A stretch of 64,000 bases of DNA. It comes from Meishania sp964351985. GTDB taxonomy: Bacteria; Bacteroidota; Bacteroidia; Flavobacteriales; Flavobacteriaceae. Positions 54,848 to 63,553 of this stretch are shown in pieces (the stretch's first letter is position 1; each line of letters opens with the position of its first letter). Under the pieces are notes generated by a model, which was not told the DNA's origin, made no database searches, and was given only the letters and a program-made list of their open reading frames with translations. The translations under genes were made by a program, and so were the position numbers. The stretch spans positions 62,001 to 126,000 of the forward strand of contig CAYGPR010000003.1 of NCBI GenBank assembly GCA_964351985.1. Direction: 5' to 3'.

Positions 54848-56548
54848 CTAGATATTACGTTTTTTCAATTCGGAAACGGCATGATCGGCCGCCCTTGCCG
54901 TAATGGCCATATAAGTCAACGAAGGGTTCACACACGACGACGAGGTCATACAAGCACCATCGGTAACGAAAACGTTCTTCGCGGCATGTACTTGGTTAAA
55001 ACCATTCAAGACCGAAGTTTTCGGGTCCCGGCCCATTCGTGCCGTTCCCATTTCGTGCACCCCGTAGCCTGGTGGATGTTCTTCGTCAAATCCTAGAATA
55101 TCCTTCAATCCCGCTTTTTCTAGCATTTCCACGGCATCCTCTTGGATCTGTTTGTTCAAGGCCTTTTCGTTTTCCTTGAATTCCGCATCGATCGACAAGG
55201 TGGGTTGTCCCCATTTATCGAGTACCTCCGTATTCAAGTGTACATGGTTTTCGTGATACGGCAGACATTCCGCGAAGCCGGTAATAAAGAATTCCCATGG
55301 ACCCGGCTTCAAGATACTGTCCTTGAATTCGGCACCGAAATCTTCGATGTTCGCAGGATTTCCAGCGCGTCCTCCACCACCTTGATACCCAAAGCCCCGC
55401 AGGAATTTATCCGATTTCGTTTTTTCATCGATATTCACATATCTCGGAATATAGATTCCGTTCGGGCGTCTTCCCTTGTAATATTTATCGTCGAAACCTT
55501 CGACATGGCCCATGGCCCCTACCCGATAGGTATGGTCCATAAGGTTGTGCCCCAACTCCCCACTATCATTACCGAGTCCGTTTTCGAATCGGTTCGATTT
55601 AGAGTTCAATAAAATCTGGGTAGAGCCCAGTGTAGATGCATTGACAAAAATAATCTTAGCCGAATACTCGATATCCTCGTTGGTCTCGGCATCGATGATT
55701 CGAACACCGGTCGCCTTTCCCTTGGCATCGTCGTAAATGACCGATTGTACTATGGAAAAGGGCCTAATGGTCAAATTGCCCGTGGCATTGGCCGCAGGCA
55801 GCGTAACGGAATTACTACTGAAATAAGCCCCGAACGGACAGCCCCGACTACAGCGGTTGCGGTTTTGGCATTGGCCCCTACCGTTGTGCGGAACGGTCAA
55901 ATGGGCACATCGACCGATGATCATATTTCTTCCGGGAAAGTCTTTTTCAATCCTGCTTTTTACATGTTTCTCGACGCAATTGAGTTCCATTGGGGGCAAA
56001 AAATGGCTGTCAGGTAATTGCGGGAGTCCGAGAGGCTCCCCGCTGATTCCCGCAAACTTCTCTACGTAGGTATACCAAGGCTCAATATCGGTATAGCGAA
56101 TCGGCCAATCGACACCATGGCCGTCTTTGGCATTGGCCTCAAAATCAAGGTCGCTCCAACGATAGGTTTGCTTGCCCCATAACAAAGACCTACCTCCCAT
56201 TTGATGTCCACGTAGCCAAAGAAAGGGTTTCTCTTCGGTATAAGGATTGGCTGCATCATCGGCCCAAAAATGTTCGGTATCGGTACCTATCCACCCAGAA
56301 CGGATGGCCTTGTAATGTTTTTCTTGTTGTTCGGGAGTCAATCCGCCCCGCAACTCTGAATCCCACGGATCGAGATTCATGGTGGGGTAATCGACCACAT
56401 GCTCCACGATTCTTCCACGCTCCAACACCAAGGTTTTGAGTCCTTTTTCACAAAGTTCCTTCGCTGCCCATCCTCCACTAATTCCGGAGCCGATGACGAT
56501 GGCATCATAGGTCACTTCCTTTTTCGCGTCGATATTATAATTCGCCAT
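54848..56548 (-). CDS. GMC-family FAD oxidoreductase (large subunit of a sugar dehydrogenase)
   Basis: The start at 56548 (MANYNIDAKKEVTYDAIVIG) gives 566 residues and avoids a 22-residue extension starting at 56614. FAD motif GSGISGGWAAKELCEKG, MGGRSLLWGKQ and the C-terminal catalytic region GYGVHEMGTARMG with NPSLTYMAITARAADH are all present. A cluster of cysteines (CQNRNRCSRGC) is a variant of that seen in related dehydrogenases and may carry a cofactor. With subunit 3 it resembles the glucoside 3-dehydrogenase (LacA/LacC) pair. No signal peptide of its own; export would be by hitch-hiking with the Tat partner. Confidence 0.88.
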   Translation of the reverse strand: MANYNIDAKKEVTYDAIVIGSGISGGWAAKELCEKGLKTLVLERGRIVEHVVDYPTMNLDPWDSELRGGLTPEQQEKHYKAIRSGWIGTDTEHFWADDAANPYTEEKPFLWLRGHQMGGRSLLWGKQTYRWSDLDFEANAKDGHGVDWPIRYTDIEPWYTYVEKFAGISGEPLGLPQLPDSHFLPPMELNCVEKHVKSRIEKDFPGRNMIIGRCAHLTVPHNGRGQCQNRNRCSRGCPFGAYFSSNSVTLPAANATGNLTIRPFSIVQSVIYDDAKGKATGVRIIDAETNEDIEYSAKIIFVNASTLGSTQILLNSKSNRFENGLGNDSGELGHNLMDHTYRVGAMGHVEGFDDKYYKGRRPNGIYIPRYVNIDEKTKSDKFLRGFGYQGGGGRAGNPANIEDFGAEFKDSILKPGPWEFFITGFAECLPYHENHVHLNTEVLDKWGQPTLSIDAEFKENEKALNKQIQEDAVEMLEKAGLKDILGFDEEHPPGYGVHEMGTARMGRDPKTSVLNGFNQVHAAKNVFVTDGACMTSSSCVNPSLTYMAITARAADHAVSELKKRNI

Positions 56549-56696
56549 GTAAAAACTAATTATTTGAGTCTCGAAGATAATACATCTTGTGGGATGCGCC
56601 AATATTGAAAGCATCCTGATATTGAAAATTATATGTTATTTTTAGACCATTCCAAAAAGAGGTACCCTAATTTATGTTCCTTCCAAAACAGATCAC

Positions 56697-58256
56697 ATGA
56701 AAAATACATTACCCTTTATACTACTGGCTTTCTGCTTGCTTATCGGATGCAAATCGGAACCCGAAGCAAAAGAACTGCCTCGTATTGCCATTGCGGGTAT
56801 CGGTATTGAATCGAGCACCTTCTCCCCTGCCAAAACCCACGAGGAAGCTTTTCATGCACGGATCGGCGATTCCATTTTTGGGCGGTATGATTTTTTCGAT
56901 GTCGGCAGCGACATTCGAAAACGAGCGGAATGGGTACCTTCCCTGGTGGGCAAATCGTTGCCCGGTGGTATTGTAACCAGGGAGGCCTATGAGTCGATGA
57001 CGGAAAAAATATTAAAAATGCTGAAGGAAGGTGGTCCTTACGATGGGCTTTGGTTCGATATCCACGGGGCGATGAGCGTAGTGGGCTTGGATGATGCGGA
57101 AGGGGATTTGATAAAACGCATTCGCGAGGTCGTTGGTACCGATGTGTTGATTTCCACGTCGATGGATTTACATGGAAACGTTTCCGAACGTTTGGCCGAG
57201 CATTCCGATTTGATTACTTGCTATCGTATGGCACCCCATGAAGATGCCCTGGAATCGAAAAAACGTTCCATTGACCTGATGCTCGACCGCTTGGAAAGCG
57301 GAAAGGGAAAACCTAAGTATAAGGCTTGGATTCCCGTCCCGATTTTATTGCCCGGCGAAAAAACAAGCACCCGTATCGAACCCGGTAAAAGTCTATACGC
57401 CAAAATACCTTCCGTGGAAAATCAAAAGGGCGTCATCGATGCCGCCATTTGGATCGGTTATGCTTGGGCCGACGAGCCTCGCAATCATGCCGTGGTCATG
57501 GTCACGGGCGATGATAAGGAAAAAGTAACAGCTGGCGCCGAAAAATTGGCAAATGCCTTTTGGGACGTTCGTAACGAATTCGAATTCGTAGCCCCCGTGG
57601 CTACTTTGGAGGAAAGTCTGAAAATGGCCTTGGTCAGTGATAAAAAACCGTTTATAATCAGTGATATGGGCGATAACCCGACTGCCGGTGGTGCTGGAGA
57701 CGTGACTTGGACAATTACTGAAATCCTGAAACGACCTGAGTTTAAAAAAGCAAACGGCCCTTCGGTGATCTATGCTTCCATTCCAGGACCTGAATTTGTC
57801 ACTGAAGCCATGAAATTAGGCGTGGGCGGTAAAATAAGTGCTACTGCGGGAGCCGCGGTGGATAACCGATATGCTCCTCCTATTAAATTAATAGGCACTG
57901 TCGAGGCCATCAAAGAGGGAGACCGCGACGCCGAAGTCGAAGTCGTGGTCAAGGTAGGAAGTGTTCATGTCATCGTAACCAAAAAACGAAAGCCCTATCA
58001 TCAGGAAAAAGATTTTACCGATTTAGGGTTGAATCCCAGAGAAAGTGATATCGTTGTGGTAAAAATCGGCTATCTCGTACCTGAGCTATACGAGATGCGT
58101 GGCGATTGGATAATGGCACAAACGCCCGGCGGTGTAGATCAAGACCTCGAACGTTTGGGCTACAAACATATAAAAAGACCTATGTTCCCATTGGATGCCG
58201 ATATGGACGATCCTGATTTATCGGCCAAATTATTAAAAGCCTCTAATGAACTTTAG
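56697..58256 (+). CDS. M81-family (MlrC-like) metallopeptidase lipoprotein
   Basis: 519 residues with a lipoprotein signal (CLLIGC, near Cys18). It is related to MlrC, which degrades linearised microcystin: RIAIAGIGIESSTFSP, GLWFDIHGAMSV, HGNVSERLAEHSD, then YRMAPHEDA and a late SDMGDNPTAGGAGDVTW. The His and Asp residues in these blocks are the family's zinc ligands. Most members have no known substrate. It is divergent from the GMC gene and overlaps the DUF3124 gene region by a few bases. Confidence 0.85.
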   Translation: MKNTLPFILLAFCLLIGCKSEPEAKELPRIAIAGIGIESSTFSPAKTHEEAFHARIGDSIFGRYDFFDVGSDIRKRAEWVPSLVGKSLPGGIVTREAYESMTEKILKMLKEGGPYDGLWFDIHGAMSVVGLDDAEGDLIKRIREVVGTDVLISTSMDLHGNVSERLAEHSDLITCYRMAPHEDALESKKRSIDLMLDRLESGKGKPKYKAWIPVPILLPGEKTSTRIEPGKSLYAKIPSVENQKGVIDAAIWIGYAWADEPRNHAVVMVTGDDKEKVTAGAEKLANAFWDVRNEFEFVAPVATLEESLKMALVSDKKPFIISDMGDNPTAGGAGDVTWTITEILKRPEFKKANGPSVIYASIPGPEFVTEAMKLGVGGKISATAGAAVDNRYAPPIKLIGTVEAIKEGDRDAEVEVVVKVGSVHVIVTKKRKPYHQEKDFTDLGLNPRESDIVVVKIGYLVPELYEMRGDWIMAQTPGGVDQDLERLGYKHIKRPMFPLDADMDDPDLSAKLLKASNEL

Positions 58257-58269
58257 AAAAAGCTTGAAA

Positions 58270-58800
58270 ATGGCAAATACAATTGTTAAAATTTCTATTC
58301 TTTTTGGCTTAGGTAGCCTAATGCTTTCCTGTGCCGAAAGCCAACAAAACCTGAACAAGGTGGGCGAAGATAAATTCGAGGCGCTTGAAATTGAAAAAGT
58401 TCCCAATGATATCGTGATTCGAGATACGACCTATGTTCCGATCTATTCTGACATCTATAGCGAGACAAAGGATATTCGCTTCAATCTAACGGCCACACTA
58501 AGTCTGAGAAATACAAGTTTTAAGCATTCCATCTACATCGCGAAAGTGGATTATTATAATTCATTTGGTAAGAAAACAAGAAGCTTTTTGTCAAAGCCCA
58601 TTGTTTTGGAACCCATGCAATCCGTGGAGTACGTAATCGAGGAAAATGATACTAGTGGAGGTACAGGTGCTAATTTCATAATCAATTGGGGTGCAAACAG
58701 CGTTGACGTCAAACCCTTGTTTCAAGGAATAATGATCTCTACGAACGGACAACAAGGAGTTTCTTTTTCAACAACGGGCATTTCAATAAGTAACCGGTAA
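58270..58800 (+). CDS. DUF3124 lipoprotein
   Basis: The start at 58270 (MANTIVKISILFGLGSLMLSC) gives a lipoprotein signal and 176 residues; the in-frame ATG at 58246 would overlap the M81 gene by 11 bp. DUF3124 (PF11322) features include VPIYSDIYSE, FNLTATLSLRNTS and an Ig-like GANFIINWG near the end. Function unknown. Confidence 0.82.
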   Translation: MANTIVKISILFGLGSLMLSCAESQQNLNKVGEDKFEALEIEKVPNDIVIRDTTYVPIYSDIYSETKDIRFNLTATLSLRNTSFKHSIYIAKVDYYNSFGKKTRSFLSKPIVLEPMQSVEYVIEENDTSGGTGANFIINWGANSVDVKPLFQGIMISTNGQQGVSFSTTGISISNR

Positions 58801-58813
58801 AAATTTAGACTAA

Positions 58814-60013
58814 ATGAAAAGAATCCTAATACTGCTGGTACTTTGCACCCTAATATTACCGGCTTATGGCCAAACAACAAATGCGACGGTTAAAGAATTG
58901 AACGAAGCTCTGGAACAAATCTTGAAGCGTGGTCATATAAACGGGTTTTCGGTTGCCATAGTAAATTCCGATTCCATCTTATACGCCAAGGGGTTTGGAT
59001 ATGCCGATGTGTCGGAAAAAAAGAAATACACGACAAATACGATACAGCCTATAGCCTCGATTTCAAAAACGGTTATTGGCCTATCATTGTTGAAAGCACA
59101 AGAAATGGGCAAACTGAAACTCGATGACCCCATCAACCAATACTTGCCTTTTTCTGTTATAAATCCATATTTTCCAGAGGAAAACATTACCATCAGACAG
59201 TTGGCATCACATACCTCTACGATAAAGGATGCATCACAATATGATAGCAGAGGATATGTTTTGAGAGAGGCAAAAAATGTCGAAACTAAAGTGGAGAAGA
59301 ACTTCCGCTCTCCGGGGGATATGATGGATTATGACTTATTCTTAGAAAAAATCCTGAGTACGCAAGGCGAATGGTATAAGAAAAAGAACTTCATCAAAAA
59401 GAAGCCCGGAGAAATTTTTGAATATTCGAACCTCGGTGCAGGCCTGGCAGCTTTGGTATTGGAGAATGCCGTAGGCGAAACATTTCCTGAGTTTACCAAA
59501 ACCCATATTTTCCAGCCTTTGGGGATGTTAGACACAGGCTGGTCTTTAAAAGATGTTGACGGTTCAAAACATACCAAATTATATGCTGACCAGAACACGG
59601 AACTGGCCCCATATCAATTGGTCAATTATCCGGATGGGGGATTGATTACCTCTTCGACCGATTTAGGAAAATACCTGAGTGAACTGATTTCAGGATATAG
59701 TGGAAACGGCACGCTTTTGAATAAAGAAAGTTATTCCGAATTGTTTTCCCCCAACCTAAACGATGAAAATCATAAAGACAGAAGTGAAAGTGCCTATAAT
59801 GACGAATACAATATGGGCATTTTTATGGGAATGTCGGCCAAGGGTCAAATCGGACATTCCGGTGGAGATCCTGCCATCACGACCCTAATGTTCTTCGATT
59901 CAGAGACCAAAATCGGAAAGCTCCTAATTGCCAACACGGCATTGAGTAAAGAGGGAATCAAGGAGTTTATCGACATTTTCAAAACGCTGGCGTCTTACGA
60001 GACTAAACTGTAA
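58814..60013 (+). CDS. Exported serine hydrolase, beta-lactamase fold
   Basis: 399 residues with a signal peptide (LLVLCTLILPAYG, ending Q20). Motifs: SISK at 82-85, YSN in FEYSNLGAGLA (near 202) and HSG in GHSGGDP near the end. It lacks the C-terminal tails of the two other members in this window. It begins 13 bp after the DUF3124 stop. The substrate is unknown; not evidence of antibiotic resistance. Confidence 0.87.
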   Translation: MKRILILLVLCTLILPAYGQTTNATVKELNEALEQILKRGHINGFSVAIVNSDSILYAKGFGYADVSEKKKYTTNTIQPIASISKTVIGLSLLKAQEMGKLKLDDPINQYLPFSVINPYFPEENITIRQLASHTSTIKDASQYDSRGYVLREAKNVETKVEKNFRSPGDMMDYDLFLEKILSTQGEWYKKKNFIKKKPGEIFEYSNLGAGLAALVLENAVGETFPEFTKTHIFQPLGMLDTGWSLKDVDGSKHTKLYADQNTELAPYQLVNYPDGGLITSSTDLGKYLSELISGYSGNGTLLNKESYSELFSPNLNDENHKDRSESAYNDEYNMGIFMGMSAKGQIGHSGGDPAITTLMFFDSETKIGKLLIANTALSKEGIKEFIDIFKTLASYETKL

Positions 60014-60656
60014 GCGCGTGGTTTAAATACCTGCGAAAGGGCAGCATTTCTTTATATACCGTGATGACTTTTTGTTCGAAATCATCTTTTAGCACTTCTT
60101 TGGTTGAAAACTCGGTGGCGACCGCAAAGGTTTTATTACGCAATAAATCGATATGCTGATGGTCGTTCGAAAATCCATTGGGGGAATTGGTCAGTTTCAC
60201 GTCTTCGTAGAGTCCGCCAAAAGTATCTTTGAAAGACTTTTTGTTTAAGATCTTTTTCAATTCTTCGCCATTATAGTCAATGGCATCACGAATGCTCCGC
60301 AACCGCTTCGGGTCTGGTCGCCATAAACCTCCTGCGAACATAGAGCGTTCGATACCGATTTCGATATAGAAATCCCCCGTCCCCGGGCGTTTATCGAATC
60401 CAGCACCAAAATGATCTTTGTAAATTGGTTTGTTCGGATGGAACATCAGATTGTTATTAATCCGGTTGATGCCTTTTTTACCGGGCGTGTCGTAATACTC
60501 ATCATCAATTGCGGCGAGAGCAACGTTCATTTTATCCAACCACCCAATATAATCGTCCCGGACTTCCTTATACCATTTTCGATTGGCATCCATCCATTCT
60601 TTGGAATTGTTTTTTTGGAGTTCTTTGAGGAAGTTGATTTGGTTTTTGAAATTCAT
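60003..60656 (-). CDS. DUF2461 protein (TIGR02453 family)
   Basis: 217 residues, cytoplasmic. Typical segments: FLKELQKNNSKEWMDANR, then KGINRINNNLMFHPNKPIYKDHF and FYIEIGIERSMFAGGLWRPD. Function is unknown. Its stop overlaps the stop of the convergent serine hydrolase gene by 11 bp. Confidence 0.88.
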   Translation of the reverse strand: MNFKNQINFLKELQKNNSKEWMDANRKWYKEVRDDYIGWLDKMNVALAAIDDEYYDTPGKKGINRINNNLMFHPNKPIYKDHFGAGFDKRPGTGDFYIEIGIERSMFAGGLWRPDPKRLRSIRDAIDYNGEELKKILNKKSFKDTFGGLYEDVKLTNSPNGFSNDHQHIDLLRNKTFAVATEFSTKEVLKDDFEQKVITVYKEMLPFRRYLNHALTV

Positions 60657-60664
60657 TTTTCTGT

Positions 60665-60853
60665 GTCATTGTGAGCTTTATGGCAGAAGGTAGGCAAAGT
60701 GCGGCGATTTGTTGTTTTACGTCATTGCGAACTTTGTCGCCGAAGGCGCGTAAAGTGTGGCAATCTGTTTGTTTCAATTCTGAATGCTCCTACATATAAA
60801 TGCAACTGTCGTCAGGGATTTAACAGATTGCCGCGCCGCGCTCGCAATGACGT
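60665..60853. repeat. REP-like palindromic repeat, copy 2, with a tandem half-copy
   Basis: Left end ACGTCATTGCGA (60719-60730) and right end TCGCAATGACGT (60842-60853) are a perfect 12-bp inverted pair. Inner arms GGCAATCTGTT (60759-60769) and AACAGATTGCC (60822-60832) are also perfect. A diverged half-copy (GTCATTGTGAGCTTTA...) precedes it in direct orientation from 60665 to 60720. It shares its core with 46415-46521. Confidence 0.75.
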
Positions 60854-60857
60854 GTTC

Positions 60858-61655
60858 CTAAAACCCTCGATCGCCCCCGACAATATCGCCCAAGGTTCCG
60901 AGAATACTGCCTTCGCCCTTATCTTTACCTCCTCGCGGAATGGCCGCAATGACTCGACCTGCCAATCTACTAAACGGTAATGATTGAATATAGACAGTAC
61001 CCGGACCGCGAAGTGTTGCAAAAAAAACACCCTCTCCACCGAACAAGGTATTTTTGATTCCACCGATGAATTCGATATCGTAGTTCACGGTCTGTGAAAA
61101 ACCAACAATACAGCCTGTATCCACTTTCAATACTTCGCCGGGTGCCAAGACTTTTTTGGCCAACGTTCCTCCCGCATGTACGAATGCCATACCGTCTCCT
61201 TCGAGCTTTTGCATGATAAAACCCTCGCCACCGAAAAGGCCTCGACCGAGTTTCTTCGAGAATTCGATACCCACACGGACTCCTTTGGCTGCGCATAAGA
61301 AAGCATCTTTTTGACAAATGAATTTCCCATCTTTTTCCGATAAATCGATTGGAAGGATTTTTCCGGGATAAGGCGAAGCAAAACTGACCTGCTTTTTTCC
61401 CTGTCCGACATTTAAAAAGGCGGTCATAAAAAGACTTTCGCCAGTTAAGACCCTTTTTCCTGCTGAAAATATTTTTCCGAGAACGCTATTGTCTTGATTC
61501 GAACCATCCCCGAAAATGGTATCCATCTTGATATCGGAGTCCATCATCATAAAACTTCCGGCTTCGGCCACGACAGCTTCCTGAGGATCGAGTTCGATCT
61601 CGACATATTGCATTTCTTCTCCGTAAATCTCGTAATCTATTTCGTGTGCATTCAT
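60858..61655 (-). CDS. AIM24/TIGR00266 family protein
   Basis: 265 residues. Family features: MQYVEIELDPQEAVVAEAGSFM, FASPYPGKILPIDLS, then GGTLAKKVLAPGEVLKVDTG and GGIKNTLFGGEGVFFATLRGPGTVYIQSLPFSRLA. The fold is a trimeric beta-helix-like structure; bacterial role unknown. The REP element directly follows its stop. It is probably monocistronic. Confidence 0.9.
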   Translation of the reverse strand: MNAHEIDYEIYGEEMQYVEIELDPQEAVVAEAGSFMMMDSDIKMDTIFGDGSNQDNSVLGKIFSAGKRVLTGESLFMTAFLNVGQGKKQVSFASPYPGKILPIDLSEKDGKFICQKDAFLCAAKGVRVGIEFSKKLGRGLFGGEGFIMQKLEGDGMAFVHAGGTLAKKVLAPGEVLKVDTGCIVGFSQTVNYDIEFIGGIKNTLFGGEGVFFATLRGPGTVYIQSLPFSRLAGRVIAAIPRGGKDKGEGSILGTLGDIVGGDRGF

Positions 61656-61671
61656 GTTTATATAGTTTTTT

Positions 61672-61804
61672 GTTGATGGTTGTTAGTTGTTGGTAACACC
61701 TTAAATGTTACATCATATATAAAAGTTTTTCATAGAATGTATTGATTCACCATTCCAAAAAATTAAGGTATCGCATTACCATCCATGAACTAACAACTAT
61801 CAAC
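61672..61804. repeat. Long-range imperfect inverted repeat in an intergenic region
   Basis: GTTGATGGTTGTTAGTT (61672-61688) and AACTAACAACTATCAAC (61788-61804) are complementary at 16 of 17 positions, with a 99-bp loop. It could form an mRNA structure or mark a small element. It precedes a CTTGG...GCTCAGGGTGACA repeat. Confidence 0.5.
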
Positions 61805-61830
61805 CCTTAACCTTCACCGTCTGCTCAACC

Positions 61831-61853
61831 CTTGGTCTCTGCTCAGGGTGACA
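61831..61853. repeat. Short dispersed repeat, copy A
   Basis: A 23-bp sequence ending GCTCAGGGTGACA, 19 of 23 positions identical to one ending GCTCAGGATGACA at 63507-63529. Both are intergenic. Confidence 0.5.
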
Positions 61854-61878
61854 AAAAATTATTTTGGGTATAATCAAA

Positions 61879-62334
61879 TCACTTCTTTAGTCGAACAGTC
61901 CACTCGAAATTAAAGGTCGAGACCACTACTCCATCTTCGTTCACACCAATAGATTTCATCCAAACAGTTTGCCCCTCCCCTGTTTCTATAGTTTTTCGAA
62001 TAGCTTCGTCTACCTCGATACCTTGATCACAAGTAAAAGTAATTCTACCTGTAGCTTTTTTGGTAAAACTCGCATTGTTGTTCAACACCAACATTGAAAT
62101 TTTTCTACCGCTATCCTGAATCTGCGACATTACAAGTGCACCTGTAGTGAGCTCAGCTGCCATTCCTTGCACGGCCCAAAACATCGAACGAAATGGATTT
62201 TGATTTATCCATCGATGTTTAACAGTAGCCAAACAAGTCGAATTATCCAGTTTTTTTACACGTATTCCACACCACCAAACCGATGGAAGTTTAAAAAAAT
62301 TGAATGAATTTATTTTTTTAGGAGTTAAAGGCAT
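61879..62334 (-). CDS. DUF4442 hotdog-fold (thioesterase-like) protein
   Basis: The start at 62334 (MPLTPKKINSFNFFKLPS) gives 151 residues and a normal DUF4442 beginning. Longer starts (62451 or 62547) would add non-conserved sequence, and 62547 would overlap the divergent DUF4870 gene. Family features: WWCGIRVKKLDNSTCLATVKHRW, MFWAVQGMAAELTTGALV. The fold is shared with acyl-CoA thioesterases. The substrate is unknown. Confidence 0.8.
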   Translation of the reverse strand: MPLTPKKINSFNFFKLPSVWWCGIRVKKLDNSTCLATVKHRWINQNPFRSMFWAVQGMAAELTTGALVMSQIQDSGRKISMLVLNNNASFTKKATGRITFTCDQGIEVDEAIRKTIETGEGQTVWMKSIGVNEDGVVVSTFNFEWTVRLKK

Positions 62335-62496
62335 TTTTATCCGATTTCCTTCAAAAGTATTGAATTTAGGCTTATCGGAGACAGAAATCCTTTTTAATGT
62401 TCCAATTCGAATTGTTAAATATTTGTTAATATTCAGTACTTTGTTTTGCATAGTACCTTCTTTTAGATATATATTTGCATAAGAAATTACTAAGCA

Positions 62497-62967
62497 ATGG
62501 AAAGCACCTTGACCAAACACGAAAAAAATTTGTCCGCGATCATACACGCATCGACCTTTTCAAAATTCTTTATACCCTTCGGGAATTTTTTGCTCCCATT
62601 GGTATTATGGACGGCCAATAAAAACGATCACGACTTTGTGGACCGTAACGGAAAGCAGGCCTTGAATTTTCAAATTAGCATATTGCTTTACGGTGTAATC
62701 CTAGCGTCCATTACCGGAATATTGTTTTTAGTTTTCGCTTTCGACTTCGTGGGTTTCATAGACATTTTCGAGGTCAACAGACACAATATCTCCGAATTTA
62801 GCCACAATCGCTCAGGTTGGGGATTCCATGTTCTATTTATGGGAATCGCCGTGATGCTGGGTACAGGCCTACTGATTTTAGATATCGTTTGTACCATTTT
62901 GGCAACGCTTAAGAGCGGAAGGGGCGAGAAATACAATTATCCAATAACCATAAATTTTATAAAGTAA
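62497..62967 (+). CDS. DUF4870 membrane protein
   Basis: 156 residues with three TM helices. The motif DHDFVDRNGKQALNFQISI (~45-65) is the family hallmark. Function unknown. It is followed, after 187 bp, by a PadR-PspC pair on the same strand, a common neighbourhood in this phylum. Confidence 0.85.
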   Translation: MESTLTKHEKNLSAIIHASTFSKFFIPFGNFLLPLVLWTANKNDHDFVDRNGKQALNFQISILLYGVILASITGILFLVFAFDFVGFIDIFEVNRHNISEFSHNRSGWGFHVLFMGIAVMLGTGLLILDIVCTILATLKSGRGEKYNYPITINFIK

Positions 62968-63154
62968 TCAATAGGGTGCTCATCACACCCGATAGTATAT
63001 AGGAGTTTAGTCATCAATCAAAAATCAATCATTAGGATGTTTATTCATCAGCTTGTCCGCTCTTTGGCGGAATCAGAAAACGAACAGTTAAACTATGCAG
63101 ACCCTAATTTCAGACATACCAGAAAGAGTTCCGCATAAAAAGAAAAAAGAAATT

Positions 63155-63484
63155 ATGAATGTAGAAAATACAAAAGCACAAATGCGCAAAGGGGTATTGG
63201 AATACTGCATACTTTCCATATTAAACGGAAAGGATAAATATGCATCCGAAATTCTTGGAACTCTAAAAGACGCAAAGATGCTCGTAGTAGAGGGTACGAT
63301 TTATCCCCTATTGACCCGGCTAAAGAATGCAGGACTGCTCAACTACCGTTGGGAAGAGTCAACCTCTGGGCCGCCAAGAAAGTACTATACGTTGACCGAA
63401 ACCGGTAAACTATTCTTAAAAGAATTGGACACCACCTGGGACGAATTGAGAAATGCCACCAATGTGGTGACAAAAAACAAATAG
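63155..63484 (+). CDS. PadR-family transcriptional regulator
   Basis: The ATG at 63155 gives 109 residues; 63095 would add 20 non-conserved ones. A winged helix (MRKGVLEYCILSILNGKDKY, then YPLLTRLKNAGLLNYRWEE and GPPRKYYTLTETGK) is followed by the dimer helix. It precedes a PspC gene by 69 bp, the usual partner that it is expected to control. Confidence 0.9.
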   Translation: MNVENTKAQMRKGVLEYCILSILNGKDKYASEILGTLKDAKMLVVEGTIYPLLTRLKNAGLLNYRWEESTSGPPRKYYTLTETGKLFLKELDTTWDELRNATNVVTKNK

Positions 63485-63506
63485 CCACAAAAAACAGACC
63501 CAGTCC

Positions 63507-63529
63507 TTCGACTCCGCTCAGGATGACAG
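63507..63529. repeat. Short dispersed repeat, copy B
   Basis: CTTCGACTCCGCTCAGGATGACA, 23 bp, lying in the short gap between PadR and PspC genes and related to the copy at 61831-61853. Confidence 0.5.
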
Positions 63530-63553
63530 CTCAGGGTAAAAAAACATCAAAAA

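Noticed and set aside
60699..60980. Small open frames across the REP element
   Set aside because: They run through palindromic repeat sequence and into the antisense of the AIM24 gene, with no plausible protein features.
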